From: Thamnaconus septentrionalis
Lineage: Eukaryota; Chordata; Actinopteri; Tetraodontiformes; Monacanthidae
Length of the DNA stretch: 64,000 nucleotides
Assembly: GCA_009823395.1 (NCBI GenBank)
Contig: CM020502.1
Coordinates: forward strand, 25,189,944 to 25,253,943
Direction: 5' to 3'
Shown here: positions 11,251 through 23,322 of the stretch, one piece after another
Position numbering within the stretch: position 1 is the first letter of the stretch
Layout of the letters: every line of letters begins with the position of its first letter
Made by a program: the position numbers and the translations under genes
Notes under the pieces: generated by a model
Told to the model about the DNA's origin: nothing
Seen by the model: the letters and a program-made list of their open reading frames with translations, nothing else
Database searches by the model: none

Positions 11251-13180
11251 CCGAAAAAACAGGCCCGTCATTCCCGACGTTCCCGTAGGTGCAGCTGTTA
11301 GCGAGCCAGGGGGGCTTCTACCGCTAACCCCACCCCCACACCTCCACCCTGCCCAAACCATCCCAAGCCCTCCCGAGCTCGGCTGGAATGGGTTGGAGCC
11401 GTGCCGCGCATTCCTGCGCCGCCGTGCGCTCGCTGCTGGCCTACTTGTGTCAAACAACCACAAACGTACGCAGCAGTGGCAGTAGCAGCAGCAGCAGCGG
11501 CACAGAGACGATTGGCTGGCCCTACGAAGAACACAAGAAACACAAGAAGACAAAGAATGGGGAGAAAGAGTGCACGGAGGCAAGCTGGTGCAGGTCCTGG
11601 GTGCACATGCACTTGCACGCTGGCTTTTAAAGCACCTTTGAACATTCTGCTCTTGGTCGCACGTGCATTGAAAGGATTTATTTGCACTTTAATCACACTG
11701 CTAATTTTAGAGGACCTATTTTTCAAATCTGATTTTGAATGTGATTAATTATGCAAAATAAGCAACAACTCTTTCATTCACCAGAAAACAGCACGCATTT
11801 AATCATCTGTTTGCTGCCAGCGCTGATGCTTTGTTGTAGTTTCCAAATGTTTGGAAGGGGACAAAAACCAAAGTGGAGGCAGTGGGCGAAGCCAACGCCT
11901 GGCTGGGCATCGCCGCCCTCCGGGGCTGATTTTCCTGCCTGTTCAGGGTCCAGTTTTGCCGTCCGGGCGCTCGGCGTGTCCAGAAGGCCTCTGTCACAAG
12001 ACCACGGATGATTGGGAATGAGTGGGCGGAGCCACTGAAGCTCTCATGAGGGGAAACATCTGCCTGCCTTCACGCCTGCGCCCTCTCAGTTCTGTATCTA
12101 ATCTGAGCGGCTCTCGTTTCCCCCCCCGAAGCTGCTTCCCCGTCTTTTGTCCTCTCTTCCTCTCCTCCCCTCTCTTCTCCTCTCCTACCTCTCCCCTCCA
12201 CTCCTCTCTCTCTACCACAGAGTGACCTTCCACCACAGTCAGGCTTGCTCCCGGACACAGTGGCTATTGCCTGCGCGAGGGCAAAACAAAGTGGGATTCG
12301 TTTAGTGAAAAAAGCACCCGGCTCCCCGCTGACCTCTTCTAGATACAAAGGAACGGCTTCCAGCTCCAGGCTTTTTGTTTGGCTCCTTCCTTCCTTCCTT
12401 CCTTCCCTCCCTCATAGAGTTCTATTCCAACACAACAGAGCAAAGCAGATGTGTCATAGATCATCACTCTGCCAGAGCAACGGGACAAAAGAGAGACAGG
12501 AGACGACGGTGCTCTCGGAAAAATGTGAAACAGAGGCCAGCGGCAGCAGGTGGCGGCCGACAAGGTGTCCCATTCAAAATAAAAATAACGCACAAACGGC
12601 TGTCAAAGGGAATCGATGCTCCGCTGAAAAATAGATTTACGACACGCCAACCTGTTTTCTAACTGCTGCACCTCGGCCTGGTTCCCAGTGGAAATGGCTC
12701 TATGGAAGACCTACTTTTGTTCTCCCCCCCGTTCCTCCTTTATCCCCCCGTCGGTCAGGGTTCGACCTCTCATCCTTTCACCGGGATGAAGATGGAGACG
12801 TGACGGCGCACACGTCCGCCGTCGTTCAGCAACATGAAAGCCTGAAAACTGCGGCTGCAAATGCTTGGCCTACTTTTTTGTTTCATTAAATTATTGGCTG
12901 GGTGGGACGCAGGGCGGGAGTGAGGGAGCGTGGGTGGGGGCGCACGCGTCGTCGTTTTGAGCATTAGCTTAAAACTGAATGTCAGATGGCTTGTGTGTGT
13001 GCGCACGTGCGTGACGTTCATGTGTGCGTTGGTGGAGATAGAGAGGCTGTTTATGCAAAGCTTGAGGAGAGGACTTAGCGTGTGCGTGTGTTTGTGAGTG
13101 TGTCGGGGGGGAGAAAAAAAATGAATATTTGTCATCAAGGCAGTCTACCCATTTGCCATCATGTTCAATTGAAAGACTGG
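11251..13180. other. Intergenic stretch with a long homopyrimidine tract
   Basis: A short imperfect (CAG)n lies at 11463-11500. A nearly uninterrupted CT-rich tract runs from 12118 to about 12217, and (CTTC)n follows at 12388-12412. TG-rich sequence occurs at about 12990-13105. No gene is supported; frames spanning these tracts are low complexity. Confidence 0.4.
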
Positions 13181-13420
13181 GGCCTCGCAAACTGAATTTT
13201 TATTGGAGCCTTATACACTATTAAGTTACAAAGTGACCCACATGTGTCAGGCTATCCATCAGCATCGTCTTCGAGCCGCTTCCTTCCAACTACGGTTGTG
13301 ATTATTAATAGAGAGCGGTGACAGGCTGATGATGAACGATAAGGACAGCGTTATGATTTACAACACTGGCAGCACAGAGGCCGAAGGTGGTGAGCCAACG
13401 GCGACGCGGGTTTTTTGCGT
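13181..13420. promoter_or_regulatory. Candidate conserved non-coding element
   Basis: Repeat-free complex sequence with AT-rich homeodomain-type cores (TTATTGGAGC, GATTATTAATAGAG), a TGTCAGGCTATCCATCA block and GATGATGAACGATAAGG (GATA-like). No coding frame crosses it. Inferred from texture only. Confidence 0.35.
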
Positions 13421-14349
13421 CTTTTCCGTCTTTTTTTGCGTGTTTCTACCATTGACATTAACGATTCTGTGCAAGCGCATAAAACTTTAATGCGCGAAAT
13501 GTGTGTCAGAAACCGGAGGAGACTTTCCAGGCAATAGATATTTCATGGAGAACGAAAAACTGAAACGTGACTGAAATATAGATATAAAAACATAATACAC
13601 TTACACAATATTTTCACAATGCAGACAAAAAAGTTGAAAAGAGGACCAAGACTATTGTGAAAAAAAGAACACCAGCTTTTTGCTGTCAGAAAGTGTCTTT
13701 CCATAAAAGGAACAGACTACTGCCCCTGCTGGTGTGGTGGTGTTGCGTTGGGTTTTAATAGACTCTCAGCTGCAACTTTCTGCTTTCTGCTCTGTTTCGT
13801 TTGTCCTCAGGAAACATTTAAAAATTGAGGATTGGCTGTGAATAATTTGAATAAGTGAAAGCTAATTATGTTGTCACTCGCAGGCATGCTTTATACGGCT
13901 GTAATTAAAGTCATTTATCGCAGAAATAACTGGATTGGGCTTTTTTTTTCTCTTTTTTTTTTTTTTTTACCAAACTTGCCGGTCATATTTCAGAAGCAAT
14001 TTAAAAGAAAGTTTAGTCTGCACTTGCTTCACAACACTCTGGATTGTTTCTCCCGAAGGCCAGAATTTGCAGCTGCCCAGGTATTTTGAGTTTGCCCGCA
14101 TGGAATAAATATTCCCAAAAGAAATCCAGGGTGAGTGTTTTTCACCGCCCCCTCAATATGCCAAACAATGGACGACCCACCACATGATTCCTGCCAACAA
14201 TGAGACCTGTTTAAAAAGGGGGAGGGGGGGTAACCTTCCTCTGACACATGCCTGCAGCTCTCCAAGGACACGTTTGATGTCATCCAAAACATTTTTTTGT
14301 CCTTCTCCCTGTGCGGCTCAGTTTATGAGCAACTGCTGCAGTGATGGTG

Positions 14350-14350
<1 letters not shown>
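13421..14350. other. Intergenic AT-rich stretch, nothing specific seen
   Basis: Includes a poly(T) run at about 13939-13967. No coding exon, RNA gene or repeat family is recognised. Confidence 0.4.

Positions 14351-14401
<51 letters not shown>
14351..14401 (+). repeat. (TG)n microsatellite
   Basis: An uninterrupted TG dinucleotide run of about 25 units. It is likely polymorphic and can form Z-DNA. Confidence 0.97.
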
Positions 14402-14402
<1 letters not shown>

Positions 14403-14870
14403 GTTCCTGGGTGTTTGCCACCAGGAAGGGAGGAGACACAGTCAACAGGCTAAATGCACAGGCAGCTGTTTTCATCCCGCTGCTTTATATTTTGGGAGGT
14501 CTGGTCAGTTTTGCAAGTAAATGATTCTGTCATATTTGGGGAAATAATAATGGCAACGTCTGTTTTTGTGATTATTTTGACTATTAAGAGAGAGTTATGG
14601 TAGCCTAGCTGATCACATTTGTTACTTGCTATTTTGGCTTTTTAAAGTTTGACACGACCCTTTTTATTGCTTTTACTTACATTAATGCTAAAGTAGCTGT
14701 AATTCTGATATAATGCCCATTCTTAAACTTTAATGGTTAAAAAAGAACAATGACAAAGCAAGAAACTCTGGCTGCTTTAGGAACATGTTGTTGACAACTC
14801 AACATCCAGAAGCTGTGAGTCATGAATTTTGAACCTTTTTAATATGCACTATTTTTTTCTCTCTGTCCAT
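14402..14870. other. Intergenic AT-rich stretch, nothing specific seen
   Basis: Unique AT-rich sequence with no open frame of note and no recognisable repeat. Confidence 0.4.
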
Positions 14871-14960
14871 CTGCTGAACAATTAATCCTCCATATTTCCA
14901 GCAGGAATTAAAGCGGGGCACTAAGCCCCCGGTCGGCCCGATGCCTATTGATTGTGTTTA
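14871..14960. promoter_or_regulatory. Candidate conserved non-coding element
   Basis: The block contains AACAATTAATCCTCC (homeodomain/bicoid-type TAATCC) and GGAATTAAAGCGGGGC, followed by a GC-rich shoulder. It is not coding. Inferred from motif texture only. Confidence 0.3.
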
Positions 14961-17493
14961 CGTGTGCGTGGCCCCCGCTGCCAGCAGATGCTCACATTGT
15001 GCGTGAGCAACCGGGCAACTGTGCGCATATGTGCGTGGCGGTGGCGGCTGCGGTGGTGGTGCTGCATGTGAACAATGCCACCAGTTGCTGCTGCAGGGTG
15101 GAAGAGCCCCGGTCGTCTGCCAGCCTGCAGGGCAGGGAGGGGAGGGAGAGGAGGAGGGGGGGCCAGCGGCACAATGGAGGGTGTGAGCTGGTGGGTGGGG
15201 GTGAGTGGGTGGCGGGCGAGGCTGGAGCGAGGAGGGGTCGGGCTGAAGCGGAGATAAAGGCAGACAGATGGGCCAGACAATGTGGCCATGTGTCGACTGG
15301 AAGGAGTGAAACTTTTCAACTTTGGCAAGAAATTCCGAATCAACTCGAGCTCCGGCTCACCATTAGTTTGTCTGTTTTCTGCTTCTCTTATTGATCCTAT
15401 GACTGAAACAAACAACAAACCAACTAAGAAAACCTCACTACAGCTGCAAGAAAAAGGGTGGTGGGTGGGGGGCGCTGGAGAGAGTGAACAAGATTATCCA
15501 GATTGCACGGACAGGCGTAGCCGTCACCTGTTGTCCCGGAGTTCCCCCTAGTTGGGAAAACCAATTCCATCTTCTGCTTCTCCGGTTTCCACAAGTCGGC
15601 CTCAGCTGTCCGCTGTCTATAGCTCTCGTCTCTGTCTCCGCTTCTGTCCCTCCATCACACAGAGAGCTCGACTTTCATCAGATCCCGCTCCGGCAGATGT
15701 TTTTCCGAGCTTTCACGCTTGCATCTAGTCAGAACGCCACGACGAAACGCGTCTCTTTGCGCTTGGCGGTCATAAATTGATTCGCACAAGAGTAGGTGGG
15801 AATTATTCCCCTGTGACGACTTGCCAGCAGTGATTAAGAAAGAATTCTGTCACACGGCGAACAACGCGTTGGATCGGCTCGGAGACGGCGGCAGTGATCT
15901 CCTCTAGCGTGTTTCTTTCTTTTTTTTCTTGCCAGGAACGAGTTGTCTGCCAAACAACACAGCGGGGAGGAAGAAGAAGAAGAAGTGGAGGCTGCGCTCG
16001 CTGGCGTACGTGCGCAGCTCTGCCACATGTGCAAAAGGTCACGGTGAGTGTGGAGCCCTTTGAATGCGTGTTGCCGAGGAGACGGGAAGCCACGGGGTGT
16101 CGGGAATTCTCTTCCACATGACCAGAGCGAGAGGATGAGGTCTGTGTCTATTAACCTGACCTTTGACCTCGCCCATCAAACGGCAGGAAAAAGGTAGCTG
16201 GAGCGGCAGGCAGCGTCTCCTCGGCAAACAGTCTTACCGAGGAGAAGGGAAGAACGCGTCAAGCTCGAAGCGAGCTTGATTTCCTCGAGTCTCGTGATTT
16301 GATTGAGTTCCTCCTTCAAGCTGCAAAAGAACTTTTACACATATTGTGTCACTGTAAAAAAGGCTGAACTTCCTCTTTCCAGCTCAAAATACAGATCACG
16401 TGTGCTTTTTGTCTAATATTCCCATTTCTTAATACTTAATTTACACATTGTCTACAACAACCGCTGAAAGCGTAAAAAATATCCTCAGTTTAATAAATAA
16501 ATGAATACATATTAGCGAGATATTTAAAAGTGCCTTTCGTAATAAACATGCAACAACAGATTTTTCTCTTCTGAGGCGTCATGACAACCATCCGGACACC
16601 TCATCTCCTGTCATGGCGCAAGGTCTTTGCCATCATCGTGACTCGGGTGCCGTCACATCCCGTCGCTGACGTCTGGACCGTCACACACGAGTTGCAAAAT
16701 ATCTGCTCCCAGGAACGAGCTACTAAAAGGCCGTGTGGAAAAAATTTTTTCTTCTGAGAATGAAGTGTGAGAAGCTGCCTTCAGTTCATAGAGTTTTTCT
16801 TTTTTTAATTTGGATGTGATAATGGATGAATTATGGAACCTTTAAAGGTACAAAAGGCACATTTTTTTTCACTGTACAATTGAATATTTGCTTTCCGTTG
16901 ACAAAAAAAAAAAAAGTGCAGGAACGTATAAGAGACGCTTGGCAGATGACTAAAGACTTTTAGGACCTGACAAACAACTGGCTGCCCAGTATGACCTAAG
17001 CATGAGTGTGTGTGTGTGTGTGTGTGCGTGTGTTCAACTAATGCCATGTTTGCCTACATGATGAAACATCTGTATCCTGCGACAGCTCATGTCATGGAAA
17101 GGTTGACGAGGATTACTGAGGTCTCAGAGTGTGGCCTCAATGGCAACAGGTGTGTGTGTGTGTGTGTGTGTGAGTGTGTGAGTGAGTGCATGCGTGCGTG
17201 CGCTACTGCACTACAGCGCTACTTTAAACCTATTTTCATCAGAAAGTGACACCACAGAAGTGACACAAACCCATTTAGACAAAATCCCCCGTCGTAAAGG
17301 AACACGACCGTAGCGCCTAAATTCAAACCTTCAACATGAACTATTGTAGCAAAGTAACCACAAGTGTCATCAGTCGTTGATTACGCTGTTCGTCATGAAA
17401 ATAACGTACATAAGCAGAGGAGGAGGAGGAGGACAGGAGGGGCCACGAGCCAACCAGGAGTCCTTCATGCCCTCTGTCTCACACACACACACA

Positions 17494-17528
<35 letters not shown>

Positions 17529-17570
17529 TCCGTCTCAGTAATCAGCGCTCTTCCCATTGTGTAATCAACA
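14961..17570. other. Intergenic stretch with several CA/TG tracts
   Basis: GC-rich unique sequence to about 15300, then mixed sequence. TG tracts lie at 17005-17033 and 17151-17171 and a CA tract at 17480-17525. The 16260-16720 portion is unique AT-rich DNA. No gene is supported. Confidence 0.4.
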
Positions 17571-17850
17571 CTTAATGGCAGCTTGGAAGTGATTTTCCTG
17601 CTCGGCGTGCGTGTTTGTGCGAGCGATCCGGCCCCTCCGCTGCCCTTCCACCGGCCTTTCGTCTCGCCGAGCCATTACTCGTAATCACGGGGCACCGGTA
17701 ATCGCCGGCCGTTCACCGACGTGTGTTTGTCGCAATTTCTTCCACGCTGCCGGCCTTAAACACACCGTCCCCCCTCCCTAACCCCGCTACCGAGTCATTA
17801 TCCGTCATTAGAGGGCAATTTTTCAAAGACATCAGGGAGATAAGGAGGGG
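17571..17850. promoter_or_regulatory. Candidate conserved non-coding element
   Basis: Repeat-free sequence with clustered homeodomain-like TAATCA/GTAATC cores (CATTACTCGTAATCACGGG and CCGGTAATCGCCGG) and CATTATCCGTCATTAGAGGG. No open frame. Inferred from motif density. Confidence 0.3.
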
Positions 17851-18052
17851 GAGGAGGAAGATGAGGGGGAGGAGTGACGAAGGATAGAGAAAGCCAGTGA
17901 AGTGCGGAGGAGATCTCTGGGTGAACTTTTTCTCAAATCTTCTCAAAGAACGTTTTTCTTTTTGCTCGCTGAAACAGCGCCGAACGCCTCAGCAAATCCA
18001 GAGAGCGTCGCAGCTGACGTGCGGAATGAGGAGCAAGTGGCATATGATCATC

Positions 18053-18085
<33 letters not shown>

Positions 18086-18223
18086 GCGTATAGCGGTATA
18101 GGGACCTTGTAATGAGCTGCAGCCTTGGCAGGAAAAGAGATCTGCCTGAAAAGAATAGCAGGAAGTTCACAATACGCTCCCCGCTGACACAAACACGCAA
18201 GGACACGGTGTGAGGGGATTACA

Positions 18224-18263
<40 letters not shown>
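18053..18263. repeat. Opposed (TG)n and (CA)n tracts
   Basis: A TG tract at 18053-18087 is followed about 140 bp later by a CA tract at 18227-18263. The two are inverted complements and could pair in single-stranded DNA or RNA. This is the first of three such pairs within 5 kb. Confidence 0.9.
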
Positions 18264-18265
<2 letters not shown>

Positions 18266-18848
18266 GTGAACCCCTGAAACGTCTGAGCCAGGACACGGCA
18301 GCGGCGTCACGCAGCAGGAAGGACAGACATGCATTCAGAAGTGAGGTGCAATTACCAGAGCGGGGAGGGGAAATTGTCCCTCTTTTTTTTTCGTGCCTCG
18401 CTCCCCAGATGCCCCTCGATGGGGGTCATTATGGGCGCAGAGATGGACCCAGTGCCACCTGCAGCCACTCGGGGGGCTGAAATGGCCCCTGCCGGCTATT
18501 ACGGCGAGAGCTGGTTGCATCACCGCGACGGGCAAGCTGGAACATCAGCGGCTATATTTACTGTCGTTAATGGGGCGGACGGGATATGAGGTGTCTCGCT
18601 CAGTGGAAAAGTACCTAGTTTGGGACTGGAGCGGAGAAGTAGCTGCCACAGAAGAACATTTCTATTCTCATAATTGCTGTGATTCAGAACATTTTTATTT
18701 CAATATCTGTATGGTTGTTATTTTTTCTCCACTCTTTGATTTTGTGCTTTGTTTTGCACATCAAGTAAACTGAGTAGAAAACACGTCTAAGAGTGGATCG
18801 CACCATTTATTTGGTTGTCAGTTAACCCTAGGTAGCAATATATCAACT
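18264..18848. other. Intergenic stretch, nothing specific seen
   Basis: Unique sequence of mixed composition leading up to the left target repeat of Harbinger-like copy 3. No supported gene. Confidence 0.4.
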
Positions 18849-19366
18849 GCCATTACCCTTCCATTTCCCCCTAAAATTCCGCAAAACCTAAATATTGCAT
18901 TGTCATGGAAACAACTCAACTTGGAAAAACCTCTCTAATATGGCTGAAAGGTTTTGACGCTCTCATGAGGTGGTTTTTCAGACGTATCCATACAGAGGTA
19001 CATCACAAAAGTGTCATGGAAACACTTTTTTTGCATTTACACGTCAGTGGACGTGACGTACGGGGTCACATGACCAGTTGACTTCAAGTGAAAATGGTGC
19101 GTTATGTTTGGACGGAGGAGGAGACGGAATATATTTTTTTAAAAGTAACCAAAGACAAAAATATAACAACCATTCTGGACAGCAAACAACATCGAAATGC
19201 AGATTTATTGCAAAATGTTTTATACCCCTATCCTCCTTAAAGTGGGGTCTCGCGGGACGAGATTTTACAAGAATTATGGCTTATGTATTTCACACCATTC
19301 AATGGAAACACCTGCAAATTGCAATTGTACGTTTATTTTGCGAAAAACCGTAATGGAAATGCAGCT
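18849..19366 (+). mobile_element. Harbinger-like non-autonomous DNA transposon, copy 3 (longest, with Myb/SANT-like fragment)
   Basis: The longest of the four copies, with flanking ACT at 18846-18848 and 19367-19369. From the ATG at 19094 a frame of about 37 codons encodes a peptide with the motif WTEEET, followed by a lysine-rich helix-like run and a T-I-L-D-S-K segment (key residues W6, E8-E10). This matches the N-terminus of the Myb/SANT-like second protein of PIF/Harbinger transposons. The frame then decays and no DDE transposase is present, so the element is a deletion derivative. The ends are GCCATTACCCTTCCATTT and TAATGGAAATGCAGCT. Members of the same family lie in both orientations in the window. 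Confidence 0.72.
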
Positions 19367-20319
19367 ACTGACGCTAGTTTGCTAACTTGAGCTTCCTGTG
19401 ATGCTACATAACCCACAAGCTTTTCGCCCAGAGCCTCACGGAACTGCTAAAAGCCCTCTGTGAAGCCTCGCTATGTGTTAACTTGTTAGATTTCCACGCT
19501 CAATGGCAGGCCTCGCTCGGGACAGAATAAATAAATGACGGCATGTGAGACAAATGCTGCATATTTTCACAACAAAAGAGAAAGTAAGAGGAGGCGCGGG
19601 GGAGGAAAGCAACACCTGCTTGTACTGTTGCTTTGGAAAGTACCCCCTCCTACACACAAGCACACACACACACACACTTGCACGCTCACACACTCCTGCA
19701 AAGAAAAGTGCTGTGTTCTTTGGCTCTGGTCGCCATAGATACCCAGCAGACGTCCTCCGAAGGGCCCTCGCAACACACAAAGTGGCCAAATCCTCAACGT
19801 CCTGCGTCACCACTGGCAACAGTACGCGCTCTTGTTTGTGTCGATTCGTTTTTGTGGGGTTTCTTTTTGTTGTCGGGTTGTGAGGAGAGGGGCAGGAGAG
19901 GGGCAACCAGGCCATGAGGGAGGGATTTGGGTGTTTTTGTTGTTGTTGTTGTTAGTTTTTTTTTTCCACGCTGCTTTGTGGACACTTTCTCCGGGGCAGC
20001 GTGGGCAAAGACGGAGGGGCATTTCTGAAGCTGTGCCAGAAAATAAAAGAGAGCCTGAAGCGCCGTCCCCGTGTGTTCCAGTCTCGGCAGAGCTCCCTGG
20101 AGTGTCTGCGTGTGCGTGTGTGTGTGTGTGTGTGTGCGTGTGTGCATGCGTGCGTGCATGCGCGCAATACCTGTGTTGTGTTTGTGGGCCTCACTCATCT
20201 GTGTTCGATTTTTTTATGCCTTCTCCCCGAGTCTGTCTGTCTCTCATTGGCCTGACCTGTAATCCTGCTATCCTTCAATGCCCCACCGGCCTTTTGTCTC
20301 AGACAGCAGGAAAACCGAA

Positions 20320-20354
<35 letters not shown>

Positions 20355-20574
20355 CTTGCAGCTTGCCCCATTGTCCTACCGCTGCGCCCATAAAAACAGC
20401 CTCCTGTCTGTCTGTCTGTCTGTCTGTCTGTCTCCTTGCACGTCTTTCGCATCTGTTTACGTCACCACAATCTTTCTTTTCACTCCAGCATACCGCTCTC
20501 CATCTCCTCCTCCTCCTCCTCCGTCCTTATGCTCTCCCACTCCTCTCCCGTTGACGCCGTTTTCGCTCTCTAAG
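19367..20574. other. Intergenic stretch dominated by simple repeats
   Basis: Interrupted (CA)n lies at 19659-19692. A TG-rich tract at 20110-20145 is followed by a CA tract at 20322-20352 (second opposed pair) and (TGTC)n at 20405-20433, then a CCT-rich run at 20505-20522. The longest frame here (240 codons across 19832-20554) consists largely of translated dinucleotide repeats and is not a gene. Confidence 0.5.
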
Positions 20575-21130
20575 CCGGACTGAGCAATTAGTTAATGTAC
20601 CCTCCACCCCGGGGCCGATTCTGGCACAGCCCATCGACCGAGCGCTTGTCTGTCTGCGTGTGAGTCTGTCTGCATGTGTGTGTGTGTGTGTGCGTGTGTC
20701 CGAGAAGCGTTGTCGGGCGGCTCATCCAGACTGGTTTTTTGGCTCAGGCAGTGTTTTGGACAGCCCTGGCCTGCGCCCCCCCTCCTCCCTACCCCCTGTG
20801 TCTGCAGCTCTAGTAAATAGTCTTTTAATTACTGCAGGGGAGCCGAACAAACGCTCGAAGATTAGTTTATTACACTCTTTTTTGGGGGGCCTGTACCGAC
20901 CAGTTCCGCGTTTGTTTTCATCCTACGTCTGGTGCGACTCGGCACCGCCGTGGTTGCCCAGTATTAATGGCCTCCCCCGTGCGAGGGGAAATATAAAATC
21001 CACTCCAATAACAAATGTTCGGATCAGACTAGATTTATGGCTGCAGCCGTGAACACCAGAGCGGCGTGTAGACGGCAGAGGCTTTTCTTTAATTCCTGGG
21101 ATTAAAGTCGACGACATTATTGTTTTCGTG
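20575..21130. promoter_or_regulatory. Candidate conserved non-coding block
   Basis: Unique sequence with AT-rich homeodomain-type cores (GAGCAATTAGTTAATG, AGTCTTTTAATTACTGCAGG, GAAGATTAGTTTATTACAC, TTTAATTCCTGGGATTAAAG) set among GC-rich stretches. A TG tract interrupts it at about 20676-20698. There are no coding features. The TAAT density is the only support. Confidence 0.35.
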
Positions 21131-21640
21131 GAGTGTTTGCTTTTCGCAGATTGTTAGTGGGATTAGCCGAAGCAAAAAATGAGCAGATTTCCATGAAAGT
21201 TTTTTGGAGGCGTCCCATTGGATCTTGCAAGAGTTGCCCGGGAAAGAAAATTAAACACCACAAGAGAAAGTGGCTTCAACAACAACAGGTTAAGTTGCCG
21301 AAGTACATGAATTACAACTGGTGCTTGGAATCTGAGCCGCTCTGGAAGTGGAAAGCTTGTGTGACACCAAACACACTGGATGTTGTTAAACTCTTCCCTT
21401 GGATGGGCCTTCTGCAGAATTTCTCCCTCTGTGTAACTTCAGAATGTTTACATGGATGAGAAAACCATCACCAGGACCTCCAGCCATGTGTAAAAAAAAA
21501 AAAGAAGGGAATTCTTATTCTTGGGCAAACTACCTCTTTAACCTGGATCTGCCCTCGCTAGATTGCATTCTTGCTGGCTCCCCTTTCTTTTATAGGACTG
21601 TTACAAAACCTAATGTTCCCAAACCACCACAGAGGTGACT
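21131..21640. other. Intergenic stretch, nothing specific seen
   Basis: Contains an open frame of about 108 codons (21133-21459) with no recognisable domain and no codon-like periodicity visible by eye. Not called as a gene. Confidence 0.4.
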
Positions 21641-22095
21641 CTGTGAGCCCCAGTTTGATCTCCGCCCCACATTGGGAGCCTTTCAAGCTCCACTCGGCCC
21701 CCGCGAGGGTGGGAGAGGGTGGGCCGGGCGCCTCGGCGGACACCTCCATGCGTTATTTATGAAGGACGCTGTCCATCCGCTTAAGCAACAAAGGCCGCGG
21801 CTGCAATCAGGGATGACTCTCAGCCTCAGTGTGCGTGCGTGATTGATCGCCAGCTGAATCCCATTAACAAGCATCAGACCAATAAGAGCGCCTTGGACTG
21901 ATTGGATGCAACCAATTCAATATACTCCGCAGCAAACAGGAGCACCAGTGGAGCGAAGAGCCGTGCCCTCTCGGCCCCCCTCTGGTGCTCCTGCTGCGTG
22001 GGCGAGAGCTTTAACCTCCTTTTTCTGCTGTTTGCAGAGACGGCATTAGATCAGCGGGCACAATACATGGAGACAGCTAATGGCCAATGGCGAGG
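21641..22095. promoter_or_regulatory. Candidate conserved non-coding block
   Basis: Dense unique sequence with alternating AT-rich cores and GC-rich spacers: GCGTTATTTATGAAGGACGC (HOX-like TTTAT), GTGATTGATCGCCAGC, AATCCCATTAACAAGC and GGACTGATTGGATGCAACC (TGATTGAT and CCAAT-type words). There is no simple repeat and no coding frame. The texture strongly resembles deeply conserved developmental enhancers, but no alignment was available. Confidence 0.4.
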
Positions 22096-22115
22096 TCGGC
22101 TGGAGATATCAGGCA

Positions 22116-22117
<2 letters not shown>

Positions 22118-22170
<53 letters not shown>

Positions 22171-22465
22171 CATGGATTGCGCACATGCATAACGATTAGC
22201 GTGTGCGCATTTGTCTGAAATGTAATGCAACTGGGCACCGCCAGAAGGACAAAAGACGAGACAGCGGACTGACCTATTCACCTCTCCTCCCCCATCCTTC
22301 CTCACACACACACACACACACACGCACACAGGCATGCATATATGGACATACACACCAGAATGTTTACTTGCCAATGCCCCCCTAATTTATCCATCCCATT
22401 ACCCAAAAAAACAAGGAAACCCCTCCACAATCTGGACGTCTATGCCCTGAAAACAGTGGTGCATA

Positions 22466-22526
<61 letters not shown>
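22118..22526. repeat. Opposed (TG)n and (CA)n tracts
   Basis: (TG)n at 22118-22166 is followed by (CA)n at 22302-22332 (interrupted) and a long (AC)29 at 22469-22526. The outer tracts are inverted complements of about 49 and 58 bp separated by about 300 bp. This is the third such pair within 5 kb. Confidence 0.9.
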
Positions 22527-22527
<1 letters not shown>

Positions 22528-23322
22528 AAGGAATGATTCTGATAGGACGCGGTTATATTTATTTATTTATTTCTGTTGTTATCCTCCTGCACCGTGGAGA
22601 ATTGACCCATTTTCTCTCCTCCTCCGTCTGCCTCGGTAGTGGCGGCGCAAGATTCACGAGGATATTTTTGACAGCGGGTTTGTGTTTACGTGTCGTTTCT
22701 CGAGGCGAGAGGGGGAAAAAAAGACAGAAAGAGAGAAAGAAAGAATAGGTGTTGATGGCCAGCTCACTCCTGCAGCGCTCGTGTGTGTGTTTGTCTGTGT
22801 GTGTGCCTGTGAGGGAGAGAGAGAGAGAAACGCAATACGTATCTACTTGGTCATGACTGATGGGGAATAAAATAAACAAGTTTGATATTTGAATCGAAAC
22901 AGCCTAAAAATAATGAAAAACAATTTCACACGCTGCCTTTCTGTGAGCTCCTGTCTTATAATTTCCCTTCTGCGTGCTGACAAGGCATCTGCTGCCGAGC
23001 CAGAAATGATGGACTGGTGGCAGCAATCGTCGAACGGCGCCAAGCTGGCCGACGGACCGACTCCACGTCCATATGCCTTGGACCCACACCACTAACGCAC
23101 ACAGACACACTAACACACACACAGACAAGCACAGACACATAGTGGCATCCGCGGTGCTGGACGCTTCGTTACCTCTGCAGGCCGAAGAGACACCGTGCGT
23201 GTGGGAGCAGAGGTGACACCGCGTGTTGCTGCCAAACTGCCACATAATGGAGCATGCAGCCTGGCAGGCGTGTGAGAGCTGGCCGCGCTCACACACACAC
23301 AAATGCACACGCGTCCATTACA
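22527..23322. other. Intergenic stretch, nothing specific seen
   Basis: Short (ATTT)n at 22557-22573, (GA)n-rich sequence near 22815-22830 and interrupted CA repeats at 23096-23135. The unique segment 22870-23060 has no recognised function. Confidence 0.4.

Noticed and set aside
19832..20554. 240-codon open frame on the plus strand
   Set aside because: It is largely translated TG, CA, TGTC and CCT repeats, with no domain and no splice context.
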